A stretch of DNA of 6,153 nucleotides from positions 1 through 6,153 of the forward strand of contig JACMQD010000467.1 of NCBI GenBank assembly GCA_014377155.1, given 5' to 3'. The DNA is from Herminiimonas sp. GTDB taxonomy: Bacteria; Pseudomonadota; Gammaproteobacteria; Burkholderiales; Burkholderiaceae. Below are positions 1-5,153 of the stretch, piece after piece (the first letter of the stretch is position 1; each line of letters starts with the position of its first letter). The notes beneath the pieces were generated by a model. It made no database searches. It had not been told where the DNA came from and saw nothing but the letters and a program-made list of their open reading frames with translations. Made by a program: the position numbers and the translations under genes.

Positions 1-17
1 AACTGATAATAGGTCCC

Positions 18-39
18 CCGGCGCTAATAGTAGCGGCGG
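18..39. promoter_or_regulatory. Possible operator dyad upstream of the tetR-type gene
   Basis: Arms at 18-26 and 31-39 pair over nine positions with one mismatch (21 against 36) around the 4-nt centre ATAG; the inner CGCTA/TAGCG is perfect. A GATAAT box at 5-10 could be a -10 element, which would put the transcript start near 17, directly beside the dyad. TetR-family genes are commonly autoregulated from such dyads, so this is a candidate binding site for the adjacent regulator. It does not resemble the operator I know for E. coli AcrR, and its -35 region would be outside the window. It could instead be the end of an upstream transcript. Confidence 0.3.
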
Positions 40-64
40 TTCATGACACGGGTATTAACTGACC

Positions 65-700
65 ATGGCAAGTTGCACGAAAGAAGAAGCACTCGAAACC
101 CGCTGCCGGATACTGGATGCGGCGGAGGACATGTTCCACGCGCAGGGCGTGACACGCACCTCGCTGACCGATGTCGCGCGCGCCGCGGGTGTCACACGCG
201 GTGCAATCTACTGGCATTTCGAAAACAAGGCTGACCTGTTCAGCGCGATGTGCGAGCGGGTACGCCTGCCGATCGAGGCAATGGTCGACGCTACCGCCGA
301 CGAACGCGAAATTGATCCGTTGGGACAATTGCGAGCGACCTGCGTATTCGTGTTGCGCGACACGGTGCACAATCCGCATGCGCGCAAGGTAATGGATATC
401 GTTTACCACAAATACGAATGCACGGACGCGGTTGATCCGATCCTGCTGCGTCAGCAGGACTGGTATCGGCAAGGCATGGATAACATCCGGCGCATTTTGC
501 AGCGCGCGGTGTCGCAAGGGCAGTTGCCGAAGAGTCTTGACGTGCGCCTGGCAGGGATTGCATTCCATGCGAGTTTTCATGGATTGCTGAGCAACTGGCT
601 TTTCAGTCCGGAGAGTTTTGACCTGTCGGGCGACGCGGAAAAACTGGTGGACAGCATGATTTTCACGTTGCAGCACGCGTCGGCTTTACAGGGAAAATAA
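65..700 (+). CDS. TetR-family transcriptional repressor, AcrR/TtgR-type (RND efflux regulator-like)
   Basis: This 211-residue protein is a full-length TetR-family repressor. The N-terminal DNA-binding domain spans about residues 10-60, with the helix-turn-helix at 34-53 (SLTDVARAAGVTRGAIYWHF) followed by ENKADLF. The opening TKEEALETR...ILDAAEDMF is typical of the AcrR/TtgR/AmrR group, which repress multidrug efflux operons and are released when a hydrophobic drug binds the helical C-terminal domain (about 84-205, MAATS/TetR_C_2 type). The start at 65 is forced because a TAA lies in frame at 56-58 with no start codon between; the ribosome binding site is weak. Such regulators usually sit divergently beside an acrA/mexA-type gene, which here would have to lie left of the window. 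The target is inferred from family only. The next gene is 143 bp downstream and probably not co-transcribed by design. Confidence 0.93.
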   Translation: MASCTKEEALETRCRILDAAEDMFHAQGVTRTSLTDVARAAGVTRGAIYWHFENKADLFSAMCERVRLPIEAMVDATADEREIDPLGQLRATCVFVLRDTVHNPHARKVMDIVYHKYECTDAVDPILLRQQDWYRQGMDNIRRILQRAVSQGQLPKSLDVRLAGIAFHASFHGLLSNWLFSPESFDLSGDAEKLVDSMIFTLQHASALQGK

Positions 701-795
701 GTCGGAGCTTGTCGCCAGTGACGTAGCCGAAATCGGCCCTCAGCATGCCAGATCCGGACCGGACGCCCAGTACCGGCGGGCTGCAGCGGTCGGGT

Positions 796-801
796 TAAAC
801 T
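796..801 (+). promoter_or_regulatory. Possible -10 element for the DUF3429 gene
   Basis: TAAACT, within GGGTTAAACT, lies 42 bp before the ATG at 844 and would give a leader of roughly 36 nt. No convincing -35 hexamer stands 16-18 bp upstream, so this is a weak call. The rest of the 701-843 intergenic region shows only short dyads (726-737 and 753-763) and no hairpin followed by a T-run, so I see no clear terminator for the upstream regulator gene. Confidence 0.3.
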
Positions 802-843
802 AGTCAACTCTTCAAACCACGCGGCCAGCATGCACGCCCACCA

Positions 844-1308
844 ATGTCAATGAATAGCCATTTTCTAAACAAACGCGTTGCTTACACGCTGGGCTTCGCC
901 GGACTGGCACCATTTGCGATGTTGTCGCTGGCGTGCTGGATGGTGCGTCCGGACTGGCTGCTTTCATGCATTCAGTGGCAACTCGCCTACGGCGTCGCCA
1001 TTCTGTCTTTTTTGGGCGGAATACATTGGGGCGCAGCGTTGATGTCGTCCACGCTGACTGAACAGCAGAGCAAGAACGCGTTAGTGTGGAGTGTCGTGCC
1101 CGCCTTGATCGCGTGGTCGTCCACCATGGTCGGTCGCGCGTCGTTCGCGGTATTAATTGTGGGTTTTATCGCAGCCTATCAGGTCGACAAGCGGCTGTTC
1201 GCCTGGTACGGACTGCCGGAGTGGTTCATCCGCCTGCGTTTTATGCTAACGTGCGTCGTCGTCGCCGCGCTCGCGCTCACCGTCTTCGCAGCCACCATGC
1301 GGCTTTAG
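844..1308 (+). CDS. DUF3429 family integral membrane protein
   Basis: This 154-residue hydrophobic protein matches the DUF3429 family (related to eukaryotic TMEM69), whose function is unknown. Five membrane segments are visible at about residues 12-33, 45-66, 79-95, 99-114 and 130-151. The family hallmark ILSFLGGIHWG is at 53-63, and WYGLPEWFIRLR at 121-132 matches the conserved stretch before the last helix. Length is normal for the family. There is no signal peptide distinct from the first helix. Upstream in frame there is a stop at 796-798 and no other start codon, so the start is 844 or the second ATG at 850; neither has a clear Shine-Dalgarno sequence. It stands alone between the regulator gene and the importer operon, so the context gives no hint of its job. 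Confidence 0.88.
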   Translation: MSMNSHFLNKRVAYTLGFAGLAPFAMLSLACWMVRPDWLLSCIQWQLAYGVAILSFLGGIHWGAALMSSTLTEQQSKNALVWSVVPALIAWSSTMVGRASFAVLIVGFIAAYQVDKRLFAWYGLPEWFIRLRFMLTCVVVAALALTVFAATMRL

Positions 1309-1356
1309 GGACCAGGAAGCGCGCCCGATGACCACTGCCTCACTCACCTTCGCTTA

Positions 1357-1401
1357 CATACAATCGCACTATTTTCGTGCCTCGGCTGGTGCGTTTGTAT
1401 G
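1357..1401. repeat. 13-bp inverted repeat with CGCAC/GTGCG cores (candidate enhancer element)
   Basis: The arms CATACAATCGCAC (1357-1369) and GTGCGTTTGTATG (1389-1401) are complementary at 12 of 13 positions, with the mismatch at 1364/1394, around a 19-nt centre. No T-run follows on either strand, so it is a poor intrinsic terminator. A third copy of the core, ATCGCACT, occurs at 1417-1424, an exact direct repeat of 1363-1370 at 54 bp, about five helical turns. The position, about 145-190 bp before the predicted transcript start at 1546, suits an activator-binding enhancer. The binding protein is not known. Confidence 0.5.
1366..1380. promoter_or_regulatory. Candidate NtrC-like binding site
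   Basis: GCACTATTTTCGTGC fits the NtrC-type dyad GCACYA-N3-TRGTGC at every specified position except one (C in place of R at 1376). The GCAC-N7-GTGC spacing is exact. Its centre lies about 173 bp upstream of the predicted sigma-54 transcript start, within the normal enhancer range. A second partial match with only the right half intact (TGGTGC) ends at 1392, and a degenerate one begins at 1420. The site overlaps the left arm of the longer inverted repeat at 1357-1401, so the true recognition unit may be that repeat instead. Confidence 0.35.
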
Positions 1402-1461
1402 GAAGTTCTAAAAAATATCGCACTGTACGAATGATCCTTCGTCCCCGCAAAACAAACAAAA

Positions 1462-1474
1462 TCGATTTAATCGA
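1462..1474. promoter_or_regulatory. 13-bp dyad TCGATT-T-AATCGA, possible protein-binding site
   Basis: A perfect 6-1-6 inverted repeat lies in AT-rich DNA, about 78 bp upstream of the predicted transcript start. The 1-nt centre rules out an RNA hairpin, so if functional it would be bound as DNA. It sits between the CGCAC repeats and the sigma-54 promoter, amid several A-tracts of 3-6 nt (1410-1415, 1449-1461, 1477-1481, 1494-1498, 1506-1510) that may bend the DNA. I do not recognise the cognate regulator, and no strict IHF consensus was found. Confidence 0.3.
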
Positions 1475-1518
1475 ATAAAAACAGCGCTTTGCTAAAAACA
1501 TTCCGAAAAATCAGTAAC

Positions 1519-1535
1519 TTGGCATGATGTATGCA
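1519..1535 (+). promoter_or_regulatory. Sigma-54 (RpoN) -24/-12 promoter of the ABC importer operon
   Basis: TTGGCATGATGTATGCA fits the consensus TTGGCACG-N4-TTGCA with two substitutions (T for C at 1525, A for T at 1531). The invariant GG (1521-1522) and GC (1533-1534) are separated by the exact 12-nt interval required by sigma-54. The predicted transcript start is near 1546, giving a 27-nt leader that carries GGAG before the ATG at 1573. Sigma-54 promoters need an upstream ATPase activator, which matches the repeat elements at 1357-1424. I saw no comparably good sigma-70 promoter in the region, but one cannot be excluded. Confidence 0.6.
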
Positions 1536-1562
1536 ATACCGGAATGGTCTTCATCCAATCCC

Positions 1563-1566
1563 GGAG
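1563..1566 (+). promoter_or_regulatory. Ribosome binding site that decides the binding-protein start
   Basis: GGAG is followed by 6 nt and then the ATG at 1573. The longer in-frame ATG at 1531 has no comparable site, lies inside the -12 element of the predicted promoter, and would place 14 extra residues (MQYRNGLHPIPEHF) before the signal peptide. Confidence 0.75.
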
Positions 1567-1572
1567 CACTTC

Positions 1573-3195
1573 ATGCACTCGTTTTCGCCACGCATTTCCA
1601 CGCATCTTGCCCGTTGCCTGTTCGCTCTTCCTGTTGTTTTCGCATTGCATGCAAGTGCCAATGCCGAGACCGTCGCGCGGTATGGCATTTCGATGGCAGA
1701 TATCCCCCTGACGACCGGCCAACCCGACCGGGGTGCCGGGGCGTACCAGTTCACAGGCCACACGATTTACGATCCGCTGGTTGCCTGGGAGTCGAATATC
1801 GGCACACGTCCCGGCAAGTTGATGCCAGGTCTGGCGACCGAGTGGAAAGTCGATCCTAAAGACAGCAAAAAATGGGTCTTCAAGTTGCGCAAAGGTGCCA
1901 TGTTCCATGATGGCTCCGAGTTCAAGGCAGACGCCGTGATCTGGAATCTCGACAAGGTCCTCAACGACAAATCGCCGCAATTCGATGCGAAGCAAAGTGC
2001 CCAGGTCCGCCCGCGCATTCCATCGATTGCGTCCTATTCCAAGATCGACGATTACACCGTCGAAATCACCACCAAGGCCGTCGATGCGCTCTTCCCGTAC
2101 CAACTGCCGTGGTTTCTGATTTCCAGTCCGGCACAGTTCGACAAAGTCGGTCGCGACTGGAACAAGTTTGCGTCGCAGCCGTCGGGTACCGGCCCGTTCA
2201 AGCTCGATAAACTCGTGCCGCGCGAGCGCGCTGATCTGGTCAAGAATGCAGGCTATTGGGACAAGACGCGCATGGCGCAAACCGACCGCATCGTGCTGGT
2301 GCCCATTCCGGATGCGTTGACACGCTCGAATGCGTTGCTGAGCGGTCAGGTCGATCTGATCGAGACGCCACCGCCGGATGTCGTGCCGCAATTGCAGGCC
2401 GGCGGTTTCAAGCTGGTAAAAAACGTCACGCCGCACGTCTGGCCGTATCACTTCAGCACGCAGCCCGGCTCGCCGTGGGCCGATATTCGCGTGCGCAAAG
2501 CTGCCAACCTCGCGATCGATCGTGAAGGTATCGTCAAATTGATGAACGGCCTTGCGGTGCCGGCATTTGGCCAGGTCGACGCCACCAGCCCCTGGTTCGG
2601 CAAGCCGACATTCAAGCTGACCTATGACGTCGCGGCAGCCAAGGCGCTGATGACGCAGGCGGGCTACAGCAAAGCCAAACCGCTGAAGGCCAAGGTCATC
2701 ATCGCGCAGGGCGGCACCGGTCAAATGCTGTCGTTGCCGATGAATGAATACATCCAGCAAAGCCTAGCGGAAATCGGTATCCAGCTCGAATTCGATGTGG
2801 TCGAACTGGAGAATCTGTATCTGCACTGGCGTAGCGGCGTCAAAGCCGACATGAACTCGGGCAAGGGCATCAGCGCGATCAACCTGGGCTATGTGACGGC
2901 CGATCCGTTCTACGGCATCACGCGTTTTGTCGACAGCAAGTATGTGGCGCCGAATGGCGTCAACTGGGGTGGCTACAGCAACCCGGCAGTCGATGCGTCG
3001 CTGGATAAAATCCGCACCAGTTTCGATCCGAAAGTTCAGGATGCGCTGCTGGCAAAAGTCCATCAGACCATGGTCGACGATGCGCTGATGCTGTGGGTTG
3101 TGCATGATGTCAATCCCCATGTTTTATCGACGAAGGTAAAAGGCTTCGTTCAGGCGCAACACTGGTTCCAGGACCTGACGACATTGAAGATGTAA
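1573..3195 (+). CDS. ABC transporter periplasmic substrate-binding protein, SBP_bac_5 (Dpp/Opp) family
   Basis: This is the extracytoplasmic receptor of the importer encoded downstream. From the ATG at 1573 it has 540 residues, normal for family 5 binding proteins. A Sec signal peptide occupies residues 1-31: basic start, hydrophobic core LFALPVVFALHA, predicted cleavage after ANA. The only cysteine, C15, is inside the signal and is not a lipobox, so the product should be soluble in the periplasm. Family signatures are WVFKLRKGAMFHDGSEFKAD (101-120), SGTGPFKL (204-211), VRKAANLAIDREGIV (307-321) and GGYSNPAVD (466-474). Family members bind di- and oligopeptides, glutathione, opines, nickel chelates or sugars; the sequence alone does not settle the ligand, though a peptide or peptide-like nitrogen source is my best guess. 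It is the first gene of the operon, behind a candidate sigma-54 promoter. Confidence 0.96.
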   Translation: MHSFSPRISTHLARCLFALPVVFALHASANAETVARYGISMADIPLTTGQPDRGAGAYQFTGHTIYDPLVAWESNIGTRPGKLMPGLATEWKVDPKDSKKWVFKLRKGAMFHDGSEFKADAVIWNLDKVLNDKSPQFDAKQSAQVRPRIPSIASYSKIDDYTVEITTKAVDALFPYQLPWFLISSPAQFDKVGRDWNKFASQPSGTGPFKLDKLVPRERADLVKNAGYWDKTRMAQTDRIVLVPIPDALTRSNALLSGQVDLIETPPPDVVPQLQAGGFKLVKNVTPHVWPYHFSTQPGSPWADIRVRKAANLAIDREGIVKLMNGLAVPAFGQVDATSPWFGKPTFKLTYDVAAAKALMTQAGYSKAKPLKAKVIIAQGGTGQMLSLPMNEYIQQSLAEIGIQLEFDVVELENLYLHWRSGVKADMNSGKGISAINLGYVTADPFYGITRFVDSKYVAPNGVNWGGYSNPAVDASLDKIRTSFDPKVQDALLAKVHQTMVDDALMLWVVHDVNPHVLSTKVKGFVQAQHWFQDLTTLKM

Positions 3196-3207
3196 TGCTG
3201 ACGAAAG

Positions 3208-3234
3208 GGGCGTGCAGACAAATTGCGCACGCCC
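3208..3234 (+). terminator. Intercistronic hairpin between binding-protein and permease genes
   Basis: GGGCGTGC (3208-3215) and GCACGCCC (3227-3234) form a perfect 8-bp GC-rich stem with an 11-nt loop, starting 12 nt after the binding-protein stop codon. No T-run follows, so full intrinsic termination is unlikely. In other binding-protein operons, hairpins at this place block 3' exonucleases or attenuate read-through, leaving more mRNA for the binding protein than for the membrane parts. That role is inferred here. The remaining spacer, 3235-3300, is AT-rich and has no recognisable promoter. Confidence 0.6.
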
Positions 3235-3300
3235 TGCCAGCGCAAAAATTGATTTTCAAAAAACGCTTCACTGCCAGTCCGTTCCATCTGAAAGTTCGTC

Positions 3301-4254
3301 ATGTTCTCGTACATTCTGAAGCGCCTGTTCTATACCATCCCGATCGCCCTGAGCGTGACGGTGGTGTCGTTCATGCTGGTCTATCTGGCACCGGGCGATC
3401 CGTTGAACGCGGTGGCCCCCGCCGATGCGCCGGCCGAGGTCATCACCGCACTAAAAAGCGCGTATGGTCTCGATAAACCGATCCCGGTTCAGTACGGAAA
3501 ATGGTTGCTGCGCGCAGTCCAGGGCGACCTCGGCAAATCGATCGCGTCCGGTCGTGAAGTACGTAGCGAAGTCATCGGCGCAGTCAGCAATACGCTGTTG
3601 CTGGCCGGGGTCGCCGGTCTCGCCGGTGTACTGGTCGGCTGCATATTAGGCGCGCTGGCCGGTTACTGGCATGGCGGCTGGATCGATCGCATCGCGACGG
3701 TGCTGTCGGTGGTCGGCGTCAGTATTCCGCACTACTGGCTAGGCCTGGTCCTGACAATTATTTTTTCGACATGGCTTGCGTGGTTTCCGGCGATGGGAGC
3801 CGGACCGGGCGGCTCGTCCGAATGGCTGTGGGACTACGAGCACATGCGTCATCTGGTGCTGCCCGCCTTGACCCTGTCTGTGATCCCGCTGGGGATCATT
3901 ACCCGGACCGTACGGGCGCTGGTGGCCGACATGCTGGAACAGGAATTTGTCGTCGCATTGCGTGCGCGCGGATTGAACAACCGCACAATTTTTCGGCATG
4001 TCGCGAAGAACGCCGCGCCGACGATTCTGGCGGTCGCCGGATTGCAGATCGGCTATCTGATGGGTGGATCGATCCTGGTCGAAACGGTCTTCGCGTGGCC
4101 GGGGACGGGCTTCCTGCTGAACACCGCGATCTTCCAGCGTGACATACCTTTGCTACAAGGGACGATCCTCGTGCTGTGCATGTTTTTCGTGGTATTGAAT
4201 TTATTGGTCGATATCGTGCAACCGCTGATCGATCCACGCATGGGACGTGCCTGA
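3301..4254 (+). CDS. ABC transporter inner-membrane permease, DppB/OppB-like
   Basis: This 317-residue protein is one half of the transmembrane channel. It starts in the way typical of DppB (MFSYILKRLFYTIPIALSVTV), with the first helix at about 9-29 and APGDP at 30-34. Then come YGLDKPIPVQYGKWL (55-69) and GDLGKSI (75-81). Further helices lie near 97-122, 133-160, 186-204, 240-260 and 286-308. The cytoplasmic EAA loop that docks on the ATPase is EFVVALRARGLNNRTIFRHVAKNAAP (215-240). ETVFAWPGTGFLL (261-273) and the C-terminal LLVDIVQPLIDPRMG (301-315) are family hallmarks. The start at 3301 has a modest GAAAG site 6 nt upstream. It follows the binding-protein gene after a 105-bp spacer with a hairpin. 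Its stop overlaps an ATG at 4254, which helps couple the next gene. Confidence 0.96.
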   Translation: MFSYILKRLFYTIPIALSVTVVSFMLVYLAPGDPLNAVAPADAPAEVITALKSAYGLDKPIPVQYGKWLLRAVQGDLGKSIASGREVRSEVIGAVSNTLLLAGVAGLAGVLVGCILGALAGYWHGGWIDRIATVLSVVGVSIPHYWLGLVLTIIFSTWLAWFPAMGAGPGGSSEWLWDYEHMRHLVLPALTLSVIPLGIITRTVRALVADMLEQEFVVALRARGLNNRTIFRHVAKNAAPTILAVAGLQIGYLMGGSILVETVFAWPGTGFLLNTAIFQRDIPLLQGTILVLCMFFVVLNLLVDIVQPLIDPRMGRA

Positions 4255-4255
4255 T

Positions 4256-4259
4256 GGAG
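4256..4259 (+). promoter_or_regulatory. Ribosome binding site at the permease-permease junction
   Basis: The junction reads TGATGGAGTCCGCCATG (4252-4268). The stop TGA (4252-4254) overlaps a first in-frame ATG at 4254, and GGAG (4256-4259) stands 6 nt before a second in-frame ATG at 4266. The spacing is the same as for the binding-protein gene and favours 4266. Initiation at 4254, coupled to termination of the upstream gene, would add only MESA. Confidence 0.6.
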
Positions 4260-4265
4260 TCCGCC

Positions 4266-5153
4266 ATGTCTATCCCTACCGCCGTGTCGGCGCCATCGAT
4301 CGCCAGTGCGCCGAGCCGCAGTTACTGGACCGTCGTGCTGCGCCAACTCAGTCGCGATCCGGTTGCGCTATTGAGCAGCGCCGTCCTGTTGCTCATCATC
4401 GGCGCAGCGGTCTTCGCACCCTGGCTGGCGCCTGCCGATGCCTACAAGGCCAGCATGCTGCAGCGCCTGTTGCCGATCGGTTCACCCGGGCATCTGCTCG
4501 GCACCGATGAGCTTGGGCGCGACATGCTGACGCGGTTGATGTATGGCGGTCGACTATCACTGCTGATGGGCGTGGTGCCGGTGCTGGCCGCCTTCCTGAT
4601 CGGCACGTCGATTGGCTTGTTTGCAGGCTATGTCGGTGGTCGTTTCAACATGGTCACGATGCGCATGCTGGATGTGTTCTATGCCTTTCCATCGGTGCTG
4701 CTGGCAGTGGCAATTGCGGGCGCACTCGGTCCCGGCATGAGCAACAGTCTGATTGCACTGACGCTGGTGTTCGTGCCGCAGGTAGTGCGAATTGCGGAGA
4801 GCGTCACCACGCAGGTTCGTCGCCTCGATTACATCGAAGCGGCGCGCATGAGCGGTGCCAGCTCGTTTTCCATCATTCGCGTGCATGTATTGGGCAACGT
4901 GCTCGGCCCCGTGTTCGTGTATGCGACCGGCTTGCTCAGCGTGAGCATGATTCTCGGTTCCGGCTTGTCGTTTCTCGGGCTCGGTGTCAAACCACCGGAG
5001 CCGGAATGGGGCTTGATGCTGAACACGCTGCGCTCGGCGATTTTTCGTAACCCGATGGTCGCGGCATTGCCGGGCGCGATGATCTTCTTTACCTCGATCG
5101 CGTTCAATCTGCTTGCAGACAGTGCACGTTCGGCCATGGATATACGCAAATGA
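4266..5153 (+). CDS. ABC transporter inner-membrane permease, DppC/OppC-like
   Basis: This is the second channel subunit, 295 residues from the ATG at 4266, or 299 from the overlapping ATG at 4254. The reading frame is open to 4176, but that start would overlap the upstream permease gene by 79 nt and lacks support. The N-terminal OppC_N-type region holds RDPVALLSSAVLLLIIGAAVFAPWLAP (30-56, first helix). Family signatures are HLLGTDELGRDMLTRLMYGGRLSL (77-100), the EAA loop DYIEAARMSGASSFSIIRVHVLGN (188-211) and SFLGLGVKPPEPEWGLML (235-252). The C-terminus FNLLADSARSAMDIRK corresponds to the usual NLLGDxLRDxLDPR tail but has I in place of P. It pairs with the DppB-like subunit and the ATPase; its stop overlaps the ATPase start by 4 nt. 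Confidence 0.95.
   Translation: MSIPTAVSAPSIASAPSRSYWTVVLRQLSRDPVALLSSAVLLLIIGAAVFAPWLAPADAYKASMLQRLLPIGSPGHLLGTDELGRDMLTRLMYGGRLSLLMGVVPVLAAFLIGTSIGLFAGYVGGRFNMVTMRMLDVFYAFPSVLLAVAIAGALGPGMSNSLIALTLVFVPQVVRIAESVTTQVRRLDYIEAARMSGASSFSIIRVHVLGNVLGPVFVYATGLLSVSMILGSGLSFLGLGVKPPEPEWGLMLNTLRSAIFRNPMVAALPGAMIFFTSIAFNLLADSARSAMDIRK

Noticed and set aside
41..676. Minus-strand open frame of 211 codons opposite the TetR-type gene
   Set aside because: It nearly mirrors the real gene and has no domain; the + strand protein has a textbook helix-turn-helix.
726..781. Short dyads at 726-737, 753-763 and 765-781 after the TetR-type gene considered as a terminator
   Set aside because: Stems are only 4-5 bp, two have centres of 1-2 nt, and none is followed by a T-run.
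1357..1401. Inverted repeat considered as the terminator of the DUF3429 gene
   Set aside because: The loop is 19 nt and no T-run follows on either strand, so an intrinsic terminator is unlikely; a DNA-binding site fits better.
1427..1442. ACGAA-N6-TTCGT inverted repeat
   Set aside because: A 5-bp arm is expected by chance at this scale and it does not share the CGCAC core of the neighbouring repeats.
1492..2760. Long open frame of 422 codons on the minus strand opposite the binding-protein gene
   Set aside because: The + strand frame here encodes a clear family protein. The antisense product has low-complexity R/H/D/Q-rich composition with no recognisable domain, as expected from codon bias in G+C-rich genes.
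4176..4265. Extended N-terminus for the second permease from ATG 4176
   Set aside because: It would overlap the first permease gene by 79 nt, lacks a ribosome binding site and adds residues absent from the family's normal start.
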